From contig JAANAU010000018.1 in NCBI GenBank assembly GCA_011089965.1, positions 1 through 64,000 on the forward strand: DNA of 64,000 nt. Reading direction: 5' to 3'. A program made the translations under genes and the position numbers. The DNA comes from Magnetococcales bacterium. Its GTDB lineage: Bacteria; Pseudomonadota; Magnetococcia; Magnetococcales; Magnetaquicoccaceae. Numbering within the stretch: position 1 is the stretch's first letter; every line of letters begins with the position of its first letter. This document shows positions 1 to 12,296 of the stretch, in pieces. The notes below the pieces were generated by a model. The model was given only the letters and a program-made list of their open reading frames with translations, made no database searches and had not been told where the DNA came from.

Positions 1-451
1 CAAAGAATCGTGAATTTGTAGTGCCACTCGCCAAAAAATAGCCTCGCAAGCTATTGATATATAAATTGATTTTTTATAGCATGTTAAACCTGGGTTAAAA
101 AAACCAGCAAAATTAAACAATTGCTGGTTTTTTTTGTCTCCTCTGGACATGTCCTCGCCACTTGGCAAGAGATCTACATTCGTTCCCACTGGCCATCACG
201 CAGTCCATGCGATCCATAGCGTCTCCTCTCTGCGAGACAGGTTACGGATCAAATTATTGAATATCAGTATGCGCCAACTCATCTATGCATACCCTCGCGC
301 TCTCCTGGCGTCCCCAAAGCGGCGAGGTGTCACGGAGCAAACGGCCTTCTTTCGGGAGACTCAAGGATTGCCTGACACAACGGTATCAGGCACACTGGGT
401 GCAGAAATTGGTCTCTTTTGTCCACTATTTGTGATCGTAAATCGGAACCAT
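1..451. other. AT-rich stretch without a recognised gene
   Basis: No convincing coding sequence is visible in the first 451 bases. A frame is open from 134 into the following gene, but its residues before position 452 look like random translation and no ribosome binding site precedes it. The stretch holds a strong intrinsic terminator (101-136) and a short inverted repeat at 369-392 (TGCCTGA/TCAGGCA with a 10-base loop). Any gene ending before the terminator lies mostly left of the window. Confidence 0.5.
101..136. terminator. Rho-independent terminator
   Basis: A perfect 9-bp stem, AACCAGCAA paired with TTGCTGGTT, has a 10-base AT-rich loop. It is preceded by a run of A and followed by eight T. 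It can work for either strand. It probably ends a transcript entering from the left edge. Confidence 0.85.
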
Positions 452-823
452 ATGATTATCAAAACACTGAGAATTGCTTGTGACCTGTTCGATGCTGCCG
501 GACGCATGCGGACCCAATTGGGTGAGGAACGGTTTTTCAAGGAGTTGCACCCCCGTTTGATGCGGATCCGGGAGAATCTGGCCGCAGGGCCGAATCCGGA
601 TGTGGGCATTGTCGTGGTGGAGCTGTTGGAGTGGGGCTTTTATACCGAAATCCAACCGATATTGGATGTCATCATTGCCGGGCATGGATTTGACTGGCGC
701 CTGGTGACCGGACGTCGGCGTCGTTTCGCTGCACTGGCGTCCGGACCGGCCATTTCAATGGAGGTGCTGGGTTTGTGGGAGCGCGCGTTGGAAAAAGCAA
801 CGACTTTCCTGGCCGGGTGTTGA
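452..823 (+). CDS. Hypothetical protein (123 aa)
   Basis: Small soluble protein that I do not recognise. It begins MIIKTLRIACDLFDAAGR, has a charged helical middle (about residues 30-50) and ends with a Cys. The ATG at 452 is chosen because upstream codons in the same open frame look non-coding; the ribosome binding site is weak, so the start is uncertain. It lies 84 bp upstream of the methylmalonyl-CoA mutase gene on the same strand, but a possible promoter between them makes co-transcription doubtful. No signal peptide or membrane segment is seen. Confidence 0.55.
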   Translation: MIIKTLRIACDLFDAAGRMRTQLGEERFFKELHPRLMRIRENLAAGPNPDVGIVVVELLEWGFYTEIQPILDVIIAGHGFDWRLVTGRRRRFAALASGPAISMEVLGLWERALEKATTFLAGC

Positions 824-830
824 AGAACTC

Positions 831-859
831 TTGAAAAATGGTGACGGTCATTCCATGAT
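831..859 (+). promoter_or_regulatory. Possible promoter of the propionyl-CoA operon
   Basis: TTGAAA at 831-836 is followed after 17 bases by CATGAT at 854-859, five and four matches to the sigma-70 consensus. It lies about 50 bp before the mutase start. Spacing is ideal, but two hexamers alone are weak evidence. Confidence 0.3.
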
Positions 860-907
860 GTCGCATGTCAATGGATTGAGAAGGACAGTAAAAAAAAGGA
901 GATTCAA

Positions 908-3058
<2,151 letters not shown>

Positions 3059-3063
3059 CACGC

Positions 3064-4065
3064 ATGGTCGTTGCGGAGTTGGTGGCCGGAATCCGGCGTG
3101 GAGAACGTCGCGCCCTGGCCAAGGCGATCACCTTGATTGAAAGCAGCCGTCCCGAAGATGACCGGTTGGCTGTGGCGCTGCTGGAGGAGTTGGCCCGGTC
3201 GAATGCCGGTGGTACAGGTTTGCGGGTGGCCATCAGCGGTCCACCCGGTGCCGGGAAAAGTACCCTGATCGAGACCTTGGGCATGCAGGCCGTGGCTGCC
3301 GGGCTGCGTACGGCGGTTCTGACCATCGACCCTTCTTCCCGGCGCAGTGGCGGCAGCATTCTGGGAGATAAAACCCGCATGCCCCGTTTGAGCAGCCACC
3401 ATCTGGCGTTCATTCGGCCCAGTGCCGCTGGTTCGACCCTGGGAGGGGTGGCGCGCCGTACCCGCGAAAGCATGGTCGTGTTGGATGCAGCCGGTTTTGA
3501 TCTCATCTTCGTGGAAACGGTCGGTGTGGGACAGAGCGAAACCGAGGTGGCGGGCATGGTGGATCTGTTTGTCCTGGTACTGCTGCCCAATGCCGGTGAT
3601 GAGTTGCAGGGGATCAAACGCGGGATCATGGAGTTGGCTGATCTGGTGGTGGTCAACAAGGCCGATGGGGTGTTCCGCGCGGCGGCGGAGTTGACCCAGA
3701 CCCAGGTCGCTGCCGCATTGACGCTGCTGCATCACGACCGGGCGCATGGGTGGCAACCTGCGGTGCTGTTGGTCAGCGCCCATGAAGAGCGCGGAATCGA
3801 TGCGCTGTTGACGACTTTGCGCACCTTCCACAGCGAGATGCGCGCCAATGGCAGACTGGAGGAGAAACGGTTGCAGCAGGCGGGTGGATGGATGTGGGAG
3901 CGGCTGTTCGACGGGTTGCGTACCCGTTTCCTGGCCGATCCGCACATGCAGAGGCTGGCAGAAGCAATGGAACCCGCAGTGCGCTGCGGAAAACTGGGGG
4001 CTGTGGCCGCAGCAGAGCGTATGCTTGTGGCCTTTTTCGATAGGCAAGAGCGAAAACCATGTTAG
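3064..4065 (+). CDS. meaB: MeaB/ArgK-family GTPase, mutase chaperone
   Basis: G3E-family P-loop GTPase that guards methylmalonyl-CoA mutase, gating cofactor loading and protecting it from inactivation. Walker [10 protein letters not shown] is near residue 59, the switch segment [11 protein letters not shown] near residue 150, and the base-specificity motif NKAD near residue 199. It starts 5 bp after the mutase stop and overlaps the next gene by 7 bp, so the three are translationally linked. The older ArgK annotation (arginine kinase) is misleading; context supports MeaB. Confidence 0.93.
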   Translation: MVVAELVAGIRRGERRALAKAITLIESSRPEDDRLAVALLEELARSNAGGTGLRVAISGPPGAGKSTLIETLGMQAVAAGLRTAVLTIDPSSRRSGGSILGDKTRMPRLSSHHLAFIRPSAAGSTLGGVARRTRESMVVLDAAGFDLIFVETVGVGQSETEVAGMVDLFVLVLLPNAGDELQGIKRGIMELADLVVVNKADGVFRAAAELTQTQVAAALTLLHHDRAHGWQPAVLLVSAHEERGIDALLTTLRTFHSEMRANGRLEEKRLQQAGGWMWERLFDGLRTRFLADPHMQRLAEAMEPAVRCGKLGAVAAAERMLVAFFDRQERKPC

Positions 4066-5603
4066 AGATTATCGATAAATTTGATCAGTTGCGTGCCCAG
4101 GCGCGTATGGGTGGTGGCGAAGAGCGTATTCATGCCCAGCACAGACGCGGCAAATTGACCGCGCGCGAACGGCTGGAAGTGTTGATGGATCAAGGCACTT
4201 TCGAGGAGTTGGACACTTTTGTCGAACACAACTGCGCAGACTTCGGCATGCAGGAGACCCATGTTGCCGGCGATGGTGTGGTGACCGGTTTCGGCCTGAT
4301 CCATGGACGGCGGGTGTTCGCTTTTTCCCAGGATTTTACCGTCTTCGGGGGGTCTTTAAGCGAATCCAATGCCCGCAAGATCTGCAAGATCATGGATATG
4401 GCGGTCAAGGTGGGATCGCCGATCATCGGCATCAATGACTCGGGTGGCGCGCGTATCCAGGAAGGGGTGGCCTCTCTGGCCGGTTATGCCGAGGTGTTTC
4501 AGCGCAATGTCATGGCCTCCGGAGTGGTGCCGCAGATTTCCGCCATCATGGGGCCGTGCGCCGGCGGGGCGGTCTACTCCCCGGCTTTGACCGATTTCAT
4601 TCTCATGGTCAAAGACACCTCCTATATGTTCCTCACCGGACCGGACGTGGTCAAGACCGTCACCCATGAGGAGGTGACCGCCGAACAGTTGGGTGGGGCC
4701 GTGACCCATGCCACCCGTTCCGGTGTTGCAGATTTTGCTTTTGACAATGACCTGAATCTGATTCGGCATCTGCGCAAACTGCTGTCGTTTCTTCCCTCCA
4801 GCAACCGCGCCCCGCGTGAATGCATTGCAACCGGCGATGATCCCAAACGGCAGATCCTTTCTTTGGATACGTTGGTGCCCGATGATCCGCAGCGCCCCTA
4901 CGACATGAAAGAGTTGATCGAAAAGGTGGTGGACAACCACGATTTCATGGAAGTCCAGGCCGGTTATGCCAAGAACATCATCATCGGTTTTGCCCGCATG
5001 GGCGGACAGAGCGTGGGGATCGTTGCCAATCAGCCTTTGGTCCTGGCAGGGTGTCTGGATATTGCCAGTTCGGTCAAGGCAGCCCGTTTTGTGCGCTTCT
5101 GCGACTGCTTCCATATTCCCATCATCACCTTTGTCGATGTTCCCGGTTTCCTTCCCGGTTTGCAACAGGAGCTGGGGGGGATCATCAAACATGGGGCCAA
5201 ACTGCTGTTCGCCTTTGCCGAAGCCACAGTGCCCAAAATTACCGTGATTATTCGCAAGGCGTATGGCGGTGCCTATGACGTGATGTCCTCCAAACATCTG
5301 CGTGGGGATCTCAACTATGCCTGGCCCAATGCCGAAATCGCGGTCATGGGACCAAAAGGGGCGGCAGAGATCATCTTCCGCAACGAGATTCGCAAGGCGG
5401 ATGACCCGGAAGCCAAACTCAAGGAGGTCACTGCTGCGTACGCGGCCAACTTTGCCAACCCCTTCATCGCCGCACGCAAGGGCTTTATCGACGATGTGAT
5501 CATGCCACGGGATACCCGCTTCCGGGTGATACGCGGTCTGCAAACCATTGCCGGCAAACAGTTGTCCAATCCTTGGAAAAAACACGACAATCTGCCATTG
5601 TGA
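4059..5603 (+). CDS. pccB: Propionyl-CoA carboxylase beta subunit
   Basis: Carboxyltransferase subunit that moves the carboxyl group from carboxybiotin to propionyl-CoA, giving (S)-methylmalonyl-CoA. The 514-residue chain has the two crotonase-like halves of the family: the N-terminal half with [13 protein letters not shown] and the oxyanion region [12 protein letters not shown], and the C-terminal half with DVPGFLPG and [14 protein letters not shown]. The length is normal. It overlaps meaB by 7 bp and is followed after 16 bp by the biotin-bearing subunit. The acyl-CoA preference is inferred from the operon; acetyl-CoA may also be used. Confidence 0.94.
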   Translation: MLEIIDKFDQLRAQARMGGGEERIHAQHRRGKLTARERLEVLMDQGTFEELDTFVEHNCADFGMQETHVAGDGVVTGFGLIHGRRVFAFSQDFTVFGGSLSESNARKICKIMDMAVKVGSPIIGINDSGGARIQEGVASLAGYAEVFQRNVMASGVVPQISAIMGPCAGGAVYSPALTDFILMVKDTSYMFLTGPDVVKTVTHEEVTAEQLGGAVTHATRSGVADFAFDNDLNLIRHLRKLLSFLPSSNRAPRECIATGDDPKRQILSLDTLVPDDPQRPYDMKELIEKVVDNHDFMEVQAGYAKNIIIGFARMGGQSVGIVANQPLVLAGCLDIASSVKAARFVRFCDCFHIPIITFVDVPGFLPGLQQELGGIIKHGAKLLFAFAEATVPKITVIIRKAYGGAYDVMSSKHLRGDLNYAWPNAEIAVMGPKGAAEIIFRNEIRKADDPEAKLKEVTAAYAANFANPFIAARKGFIDDVIMPRDTRFRVIRGLQTIAGKQLSNPWKKHDNLPL

Positions 5604-5619
5604 ACAGGGGCGGTCGAAC

Positions 5620-7578
5620 ATGCGCAAAATTTTGATTGCCAATCGCGGTGAAATTGCCTGTCGGGTCATCCGCACCGCCAAAAAAATGGGGATTGCCACG
5701 GTCGCCATCTATTCGGACGCAGATCGGGACTCTTTGCACGTCCGTCAGGCCGATGAACGGGTGCGGGTGGGACCAGCCGCCAGCTCTGCTTCCTACCTGG
5801 TGGTGGAGAACATCCTGGCCGCCATTGACCAGACCAAGGCCGATGCCGTGCATCCGGGTTATGGTTTTCTTTCGGAGAACACCTACTTCTGTCAGCGTTT
5901 GGAAGAGAGCGGCATCATTTTCATCGGTCCCGGTCCCCATGCCATTCGCGCCATGGGTGACAAGATCGAATCGAAAAAATTGGCGCGCGCTGCGGGTGTC
6001 AACACCATTCCCGGCCATGACGCCACGATTGAAAGTGCCGAACATGCGGTGGCTGTGGCCCGGGAGATCGGCTATCCGGTGATGATCAAGGCGTCGGCGG
6101 GCGGCGGCGGCAAGGGGATGCGGTTGGCCAACAATGATCGCGAAGTCGAAGAGGGGTGGCGCTCCGCAGCCAGCGAAGGACGTAATTATTTCAAGGATGA
6201 TCGGGTCTTCATCGAAAAGTTCATCGAAAGACCCCGTCATATCGAAATTCAGATCCTGTGCGACTCCCACGGCAATGGCGTGTGGCTCAACGAACGGGAG
6301 TGTTCCATTCAACGTCGCAATCAAAAGGTGATCGAAGAGGCACCATCCTCGTTTGTCGATCCGCAGATGAGGCGGGCCATGGGGGAACAGGCTCTGGCTT
6401 TGGCCAAGGCCGTGGGTTATGTCTCTGCCGGTACGGTCGAGTTCGTGGTTGGGGCAGACAAGAGTTTCTATTTTCTGGAGATGAATACCCGGTTGCAGGT
6501 GGAACACCCGGTCACGGAGATGATCACCGGATTGGATCTGGTGGAACAGATGATCCGGGTGGCGCGCGGCGAACCGTTGGGCTTTACCCAGGCCGATGTG
6601 GCGCTGAACGGTTGGGCCATGGAGAGCCGGATCTATGCCGAAAATCCCTATGCCGGATTCTTGCCCTCATCCGGACGTCTGGTGCGTCACCAGACCCCGC
6701 CGGAGAGTGAACAGGTGCGCGTGGATACCGGGGTGTATGCGGGCGGCGAGGTGTCGATTCACTATGATCCGATGATCGCCAAACTGATCACCTGGGGTGA
6801 AGACCGCACCACAGCCATTGCCACCATGCGTACGGCACTGGACAACTACCTGATCGATGGTGTGGCCCACAACATCGATTTTCTCAATGCGGTTTTGGCT
6901 CATCCCCGTTTCCTGTCCGGGGAGATCACCACCGCCTTTATTGCCGAGGAGTATCCATCCGGCTTTTCCGGAGCACCGCTGACCGAGGAGTTGAAACGGT
7001 TTTTTGCCTTGGTGGCAGTGAGCGTGGAGCAGGCCGAGGAGGCGCTGTTGATGCCCCCTGCTCCCAAGGAGGAGTGGATGGTGACCATGGTGGGTGAGGT
7101 GATCCATGTGACGGTCGAGCATTTGGGAGACCGGAACCGGATCACTCTGGAAGACGGATTGAGTTATGAGGTTGGCAAAAGCTATTGGCCCGGGAACCGT
7201 CTGGCAACCTTCATCATGGAAGGCCGGGAACGGACGGTGCGGGTGCGGCGCATGGAAGGGGGGTATCAATTGGCTCATGGCGGGCGTCGCGTCCAGGTGA
7301 CGGTATGGCCATGGCGCTTGTATGAAATGGCCAAGCGGATGCCGGAGAAACGGCTGGCCAGCAATGCCAAGACCATCATCACCCCGATGCCCGGACTGGT
7401 GCGTGAGGTGATGACCGTAGCCGGACACAGCGTGGCCCTGGGGGATCCGCTTTGCATCCTGGAGGCGATGAAAATGGAAAACACCATCCGCTCGGATCGG
7501 GATGGTGTGGTGGCCAAGGTGCATGTCAAGGCCGGTGAGGCGGTCGAGGCCGATGCCGTGTTGTTCACCTTTATTTGA
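5620..7578 (+). CDS. pccA: Propionyl-CoA carboxylase alpha subunit (biotin carboxylase + BCCP)
   Basis: ATP-dependent biotin carboxylase fused to its biotin carrier domain, 652 residues. The N-terminus MRKILIANRGEIACRVIR is typical; the glycine-rich ATP loop SAGGGGKGMR lies near residue 160 and the MNTRLQVEHPVTE motif near residue 290. The C-terminal biotinyl domain carries EAMKMEN with the acceptor Lys at about 618, some 35 residues from the end. The frame opens upstream at 5548, but that would overlap pccB; the ATG at 5620 gives the conserved N-terminus. It partners with PccB. Confidence 0.94.
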   Translation: MRKILIANRGEIACRVIRTAKKMGIATVAIYSDADRDSLHVRQADERVRVGPAASSASYLVVENILAAIDQTKADAVHPGYGFLSENTYFCQRLEESGIIFIGPGPHAIRAMGDKIESKKLARAAGVNTIPGHDATIESAEHAVAVAREIGYPVMIKASAGGGGKGMRLANNDREVEEGWRSAASEGRNYFKDDRVFIEKFIERPRHIEIQILCDSHGNGVWLNERECSIQRRNQKVIEEAPSSFVDPQMRRAMGEQALALAKAVGYVSAGTVEFVVGADKSFYFLEMNTRLQVEHPVTEMITGLDLVEQMIRVARGEPLGFTQADVALNGWAMESRIYAENPYAGFLPSSGRLVRHQTPPESEQVRVDTGVYAGGEVSIHYDPMIAKLITWGEDRTTAIATMRTALDNYLIDGVAHNIDFLNAVLAHPRFLSGEITTAFIAEEYPSGFSGAPLTEELKRFFALVAVSVEQAEEALLMPPAPKEEWMVTMVGEVIHVTVEHLGDRNRITLEDGLSYEVGKSYWPGNRLATFIMEGRERTVRVRRMEGGYQLAHGGRRVQVTVWPWRLYEMAKRMPEKRLASNAKTIITPMPGLVREVMTVAGHSVALGDPLCILEAMKMENTIRSDRDGVVAKVHVKAGEAVEADAVLFTFI

Positions 7579-7593
7579 ACACGGAGTGCGACG

Positions 7594-8010
7594 GTGATCG
7601 GACGATTGAATCATGTGGCCATAGCCGTTCCGGATCTGAATCAGGCCATTGCCACCTATCGTGATGTCCTGGGTGCGCGGGTGGAGGCACCTCTGGATCT
7701 TGTGGAGCATGGGGTCACGGTGGTTTTTGTGCGTCTGCCCAATACTAATGTGGAGTTGTTGCACCCTTTGGGAGAGAACTCTCCTTTGACCCGGTTTCTG
7801 CAACGCAATCCGGGTGGGGGCATGCATCATGTCTGTTATGAGGTTCCGGATATCCGGGCCGCAATCGAGCAGTTGCGTACTCATGGTTTGGCCGTGTTGG
7901 ACCCGGAACCGAAAATCGGGGCACACGGTCAGCCCGTGGTTTTTCTCCATCCCAAAGCCATGGGGGGAGTTTTGGTGGAGCTGGAGCAGCAGGCCAGCCT
8001 GGATTCATGA
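7594..8010 (+). CDS. mce: Methylmalonyl-CoA epimerase
   Basis: Glyoxalase-fold metal enzyme of 138 residues converting (S)- to (R)-methylmalonyl-CoA, linking the carboxylase to the mutase. It begins MIGRLNHVAIAVPDL, with the first metal His in NHVAIAV, then GGGMHHVCYEV and the C-terminal GVLVELEQ with the Glu ligand. The start is GTG, 15 bp after pccA, preceded by GGAG. Length is normal for the family. Confidence 0.93.
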   Translation: MIGRLNHVAIAVPDLNQAIATYRDVLGARVEAPLDLVEHGVTVVFVRLPNTNVELLHPLGENSPLTRFLQRNPGGGMHHVCYEVPDIRAAIEQLRTHGLAVLDPEPKIGAHGQPVVFLHPKAMGGVLVELEQQASLDS

Positions 8011-8035
8011 TATCTGAAAGGGAGTTGCAAGAGTT

Positions 8036-9211
8036 ATGAGTGACATCGTGATCGTCTCAGCCGCACGCACCGCCGTCGGCACCTTTGGTGGTGGGTTGAG
8101 CCAGGTTCCGGCCCACAAATTGGGCGAGATTGCCATTGTCGAGGCGCTGAAACGGGCTGGTGTGGCCCCGGCAGATGTTTCGGAGGTGGTGTTGGGGCAG
8201 ATTCTGGCCGGTGGTGCCGGGCAGAATCCGGCGCGTCAGGCTGCGGTCAATGCCGGCATTCCGGTGGAAAAGACCGCCTATGGTCTGAATCAGTTGTGCG
8301 GCTCGGGGTTGCGTGCCGTAGCGAACGGGTATCAGTCGATCTCCATGGGCGATGCCGAGATCGTGGTGGCTGGCGGTCAGGAGAGCATGAGTATGGCTCC
8401 CCATCTGCTGCATCTGCGCAATGGCGTCAAGATGGGCAGTGCGGAAATGCAGGACAGCATGATCCGCGATGGCCTGACCGATGCTTTCCACAACTATCAC
8501 ATGGGTGTGACCGCCGAGAATGTGGCCAAGAAATGGGGATTGACCCGCACCGAGTTGGATGCCTTTGCAGCGGCTTCCCAGCAGAAGGCCGAAGCGGCCC
8601 AGAAGGCAGGGCTGTTCCGGGAAGAGATCGTGCCGGTGGTCATTCCCAGCAAGAAAGGGGATGTGATCATCGATACCGACGAGCATCCCAAGCATGGCAC
8701 CACGGTCGATACCCTGGCCAAGCTGCGTCCGGCTTTTGACAAGGAAGGTGTGGTGACAGCGGGCAATGCCTCGGGCATCAACGATGGTGCTGCCGTGGTG
8801 GTGCTGATGAGCGCGGCCAATGCGGCCAAGAGAGGTCTGCAACCTCTGGCGCGGATCGTCTCCTGGGCAACCTGTGGTGTGGATCCGGCCATCATGGGCA
8901 CCGGACCCATCCCTTCCAGCCGTCTGGCTCTGACCAAGGCGGGTTGGACCATTCATGACCTGGATCTGATCGAGGCCAATGAGGCATTCGCGGCCCAGGC
9001 TGTGGCGGTCAATCGTGACATGGGTTGGGATCTGTCCAAGGTGAATGTCAATGGCGGTGCCATTGCCCTCGGACATCCGGTGGGAGCCTCTGGAGCGCGC
9101 ATTCTCGTCTCCTTGCTCTATGAGATGAAGCGCCGCAATGCCCGCAAGGGACTGGCCACGCTCTGCATTGGTGGCGGCATGGGTATTGCCCTGTGCGTGG
9201 CCCGGGATTGA
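8036..9211 (+). CDS. Acetyl-CoA acetyltransferase (thiolase II)
   Basis: Condensing thiolase of 391 residues (acetoacetyl-CoA formation or cleavage; it may also act on C5 beta-ketoacyl-CoA). The nucleophile Cys88 is in [12 protein letters not shown], the EANEAFAAQ loop is near residue 315, the [17 protein letters not shown] motif near 340, and the C-terminal [12 protein letters not shown] carries the second active-site Cys. It is the last gene before an intrinsic terminator. It could be called phaA or atoB; the sequence does not show whether it works in polyhydroxyalkanoate synthesis or beta-oxidation, and no phaB or phaC is nearby. Confidence 0.92.
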   Translation: MSDIVIVSAARTAVGTFGGGLSQVPAHKLGEIAIVEALKRAGVAPADVSEVVLGQILAGGAGQNPARQAAVNAGIPVEKTAYGLNQLCGSGLRAVANGYQSISMGDAEIVVAGGQESMSMAPHLLHLRNGVKMGSAEMQDSMIRDGLTDAFHNYHMGVTAENVAKKWGLTRTELDAFAAASQQKAEAAQKAGLFREEIVPVVIPSKKGDVIIDTDEHPKHGTTVDTLAKLRPAFDKEGVVTAGNASGINDGAAVVVLMSAANAAKRGLQPLARIVSWATCGVDPAIMGTGPIPSSRLALTKAGWTIHDLDLIEANEAFAAQAVAVNRDMGWDLSKVNVNGGAIALGHPVGASGARILVSLLYEMKRRNARKGLATLCIGGGMGIALCVARD

Positions 9212-9260
9212 GTGGGTGACCGTGTGCGTGCGTCAGATCCTGTGGGTCTGAAGTGATCGG

Positions 9261-9306
9261 GGTCGGGGGAGTGGGGAGGATTTCACTGCTCCTCCGACCT
9301 TTTTTG
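9261..9306 (+). terminator. Rho-independent terminator after the thiolase gene
   Basis: GGTCGGGGGAG (9261-9271) pairs with CTCCTCCGACC (9289-9299), 11 bp with one G-T wobble, followed at once by a T run. It separates the mutase-to-thiolase operon from acuI-prpE. Confidence 0.8.
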
Positions 9307-9344
9307 TTTGGGAGTTGCACCACTGACCAGGTATGGAGGGTGGG

Positions 9345-10346
9345 ATGAACGCCACGAATACGGTTTTGTTGTTGGAACGGGATGCAGAAGGGAAGATCCT
9401 GCCGCGCGTGACCGAACTGGCAGATGCGGAACTGCCGGAAGGGGATGTACGGGTGCGCATCATGCGCTCCGGGATCAATTACAAGGATGCGCTGGCCGTC
9501 ACCGGCACCAGTCCGATCATCCGGCGTTTTCCCATGGTGCCTGGCATTGATTTGGCCGGGGAGGTGGTGGAGTCGTCCCATCCGGATTGGCATCCAGGGG
9601 ATGGGGTGGTTTTGACCGGTTATGGGGTTGGTGAGGTGCGTCATGGCGGTTTTGCCCGGTACACCCGTGTGCCAGGTGGCTGGTTGACCGGTTTGCCCCA
9701 TGGCATGGATGCGGATCGGGCCATGATTCTGGGGACTGCCGGTGTGACGGCCATGCTGGGGGTGATGGCCCTGGAGACCGGGGGCGTCCGACCGGAGAGC
9801 GGTGAAATCCTGGTGACCGGAGCCACGGGTGGCGTCGGGGGGTGGGCTGTGGTCTTGTTGGCGCGTTTGGGGTATCGGGTGTGCGCAGCCACGGGACGGC
9901 GCAGTCATGAGGCGTATCTGCGCCAGCTTGGCGCAGCTTCAGTAATCGACCGGAGCGAGTTGACCGCATCCACTAAACCTCTGGATGTACAGCGGTGGAG
10001 CGGTGTGATCGATGTGGCAGGGGGGGCCACTCTGGCTGGATTGCTGAAACATGTGAACCATGGCGGCACAGTGGCCGCCTGTGGTCTGGCAGATGATTCC
10101 TCTCTGCCTGCCACGGTTTTTCCATTCATATTGCGCAATGTCCGTTTGCAGGGGATCGACTCCGTGCAGATCGATGCAGCTGCGCGGCGTGAAGCGTGGA
10201 GTCGCATGGCGCGACTTGTCCCGGACGATCTTTACCCCCTTTTCAAGGATCGCACGATCTCTTTGGGCGAGACGGCAGCGGCTTGTCAGGATCTCTTGGC
10301 AGGTCGGGTGCGGGGGCGGGTGTTGGTCGATCCATTTTTGCAGTGA
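9345..10346 (+). CDS. acuI: Acryloyl-CoA reductase, AcuI/YhdH family
   Basis: NADPH-dependent zinc-free MDR-family reductase; characterised AcuI proteins reduce acryloyl-CoA to propionyl-CoA. The N-terminal GroES-like domain contains GINYKDALAVTG and MVPGIDLAGEVV; the Rossmann segment VTGATGGVGGWAVVLL near residue 150 matches the family signature. An earlier ATG at 9333 is in frame, but the GGAGGG at 9335-9340 is spaced correctly for the ATG at 9345, giving 333 residues. Placement between the propionyl-CoA operon and prpE fits the AcuI role better than general quinone reduction. Confidence 0.9.
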   Translation: MNATNTVLLLERDAEGKILPRVTELADAELPEGDVRVRIMRSGINYKDALAVTGTSPIIRRFPMVPGIDLAGEVVESSHPDWHPGDGVVLTGYGVGEVRHGGFARYTRVPGGWLTGLPHGMDADRAMILGTAGVTAMLGVMALETGGVRPESGEILVTGATGGVGGWAVVLLARLGYRVCAATGRRSHEAYLRQLGAASVIDRSELTASTKPLDVQRWSGVIDVAGGATLAGLLKHVNHGGTVAACGLADDSSLPATVFPFILRNVRLQGIDSVQIDAAARREAWSRMARLVPDDLYPLFKDRTISLGETAAACQDLLAGRVRGRVLVDPFLQ

Positions 10347-10372
10347 CTCATTATGAACATGGAGTAGAGACG

Positions 10373-12250
10373 ATGAGCAATCAGGAAGCTTATGAAAAAA
10401 TGTATCGCCGTTCCATTGAGGATCGCGAGGGGTTCTGGGGTGAGCAGGCGCAGTTGATCCATTGGCACAAGCCCTATGATCGCGTCCTGGATTATGACAA
10501 TCCGCCGTTTGCCCGTTGGTTTCCGGGGGGATTGACCAATATCTGTTATAATGCGGTGGATCGCCATCTGGCGGAGCGTGCAGATCAGGCTGCCATTGTA
10601 TGGGTCTCCACCGAAGCGGATGTGCGCCAATCCATCACCTATCGCGAGCTGTATCGCCAGGTCAATGAGATCGCTTCCCTGCTGCTGGAGTTGGGGATCG
10701 GGCAGGGGGATCGGGTGTTGATCTATCTGCCGATGATCCCGGAAGCGATTGCCGCCATGATGGCCTGCGTGCGTATCGGGGCAGTTCATTCGGTGGTGTT
10801 TGGTGGCTTTGCCTCATTGGCCCTGGCCTCGCGCATCGATGACGCCAGCCCGAAACTGGTGATCACGGCAGATGGCGGGATGCGTGGCGGCAAGGTGACC
10901 CCCTACAAGCCGCTCCTCAAGGAGGGGTTGGCGGCTGTGACCGTGGAGCTGCCCAAGGTGTTGGTAATCAATCGGGGGTTGGATGCACCGCCCTGTCCGA
11001 TTGACGGGGAGATCGATTTTGCCACGGCCATGGCCCGTCATGCCAATCGGGAAGTGCCACCGGTCTGGGTCGATTCCACCCATCCGTCGTACATTCTGTA
11101 TACCTCCGGAACCACCGGGCGTCCCAAAGGGGTGCAACGCGACACTGGCGGTCACATGGTGGCCATGCGTCAGTCGATGAAATACATCTATGGCGTTGAG
11201 CCGGGTGAGGTGATGTTTGCCGGTTCCGACATCGGTTGGGTGGTGGGACACTCGTATATCGTCTATGCCCCGTTGCTGACCGGAGCCACCACCATCTTGT
11301 ATGAAGGATTGCCGATTCGCCCGGATCCGGGTATCTGGTGGTCACTGGTGGCCGACTATCGGGTGAAGTGTCTCTTCACCTCGCCGACTGCCATTCGTCT
11401 GCTCAAAAAGACCGGAGCCGAGTGGATCCAACGGCATGATCTGTCGTCGTTGAGCACTCTGTTCCTGGCGGGTGAGCCGCTTGACAAAGAGACCCATCGC
11501 TGGATCAGCGAGGCCCTGGTGCATGCCCCGGTGGTTGACAACTATTGGCAGACTGAGACCGGTTGGCCGATTCTTACCAACTTTGCCGGGTTGGGGCTGA
11601 TGGAGCTGAAATTCGGCTCTCCCACCAAACCGTCTTTTGGTTACGAGACCGTGCTGTTGGATGAAAACGGCGCAGAGCTGGGTGCCAATGTGAAGGGTTC
11701 TCTGATGGTGCGTCCGCCCTTGCCGCCGGGTTGCATGAGCACGATATGGGGCGATGACGAGCGTTTTGTCAAAACCTACTTCTCCAGTGCCAAAGAGCTG
11801 CTGTACGCCACCTTTGACTATGCCATCTTTGATGATGACGGGTATTATTTCATCATGGGGCGCAACGATGATGTCATCAATGTGGCGGGTCATCGTCTGG
11901 GCACCCGGGAGGTGGAAGAGGCACTCTGCACCCACAGTTCGGTGGCCGAGGCGGCTGCTGTGGGGATCAAGGATGATCTCAAGGGACAGGAGATCGAGGC
12001 ATTTGTCGTGTTGATGGCCAATGCCCCGGTTCCGACCGAAGATGAACTCAAGGCCGTGGTCTCCCGTCAGATCGGGGCCATTGCCCGTCCCAAGTATCTG
12101 CACATCGTGCCGGGTCTGCCCAAAACCCGTTCGGGCAAGGTGATCCGCCGTGCCATTCTGGCCATTGCCGAAGGGCGTGATCCGGGTGAACTGCCCACCA
12201 TCGAAGATGCCAAAATGCTCGACGTGATTCGCAACGCCGTGCAACGCTGA
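10373..12250 (+). CDS. prpE: Propionyl-CoA synthetase
   Basis: AMP-forming acyl-CoA synthetase of 625 residues activating propionate (and probably acetate or 3-hydroxypropionate) with ATP and CoA. The ATP loop TSGTTGRPKGVQRDTGGH near residue 245 carries the RDTGGH extension typical of PrpE rather than Acs. GWVVGHSYIVYAPL follows, then YWQTETGWPI, and the C-terminal KTRSGKVIRR contains the conserved lysine that is acetylation-controlled in this family. The long upstream open frame from 10196 overlaps acuI; the ATG at 10373 has GGAG 9 bases before it. Confidence 0.93.
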   Translation: MSNQEAYEKMYRRSIEDREGFWGEQAQLIHWHKPYDRVLDYDNPPFARWFPGGLTNICYNAVDRHLAERADQAAIVWVSTEADVRQSITYRELYRQVNEIASLLLELGIGQGDRVLIYLPMIPEAIAAMMACVRIGAVHSVVFGGFASLALASRIDDASPKLVITADGGMRGGKVTPYKPLLKEGLAAVTVELPKVLVINRGLDAPPCPIDGEIDFATAMARHANREVPPVWVDSTHPSYILYTSGTTGRPKGVQRDTGGHMVAMRQSMKYIYGVEPGEVMFAGSDIGWVVGHSYIVYAPLLTGATTILYEGLPIRPDPGIWWSLVADYRVKCLFTSPTAIRLLKKTGAEWIQRHDLSSLSTLFLAGEPLDKETHRWISEALVHAPVVDNYWQTETGWPILTNFAGLGLMELKFGSPTKPSFGYETVLLDENGAELGANVKGSLMVRPPLPPGCMSTIWGDDERFVKTYFSSAKELLYATFDYAIFDDDGYYFIMGRNDDVINVAGHRLGTREVEEALCTHSSVAEAAAVGIKDDLKGQEIEAFVVLMANAPVPTEDELKAVVSRQIGAIARPKYLHIVPGLPKTRSGKVIRRAILAIAEGRDPGELPTIEDAKMLDVIRNAVQR

Positions 12251-12255
12251 GTGTC

Positions 12256-12291
12256 CTGAATGGCAGGCCCAGGATTGGGCCTGCCATTCAG
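12256..12291. terminator. Perfect 16-bp hairpin between convergent genes
   Basis: CTGAATGGCAGGCCCA (12256-12271) pairs without mismatch with the complementary arm 12276-12291 across a 4-base loop. It lies between the stops of prpE (+) and acr3 (-), so it probably ends both transcripts. There is no proper T run on either side. Confidence 0.7.
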
Positions 12292-12296
12292 ACCGA

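Noticed and set aside
134-451. N-terminal extension of the first hypothetical gene
   Set aside because: Residues look random, the frame starts inside the terminator's T run, and no ribosome binding site precedes it.
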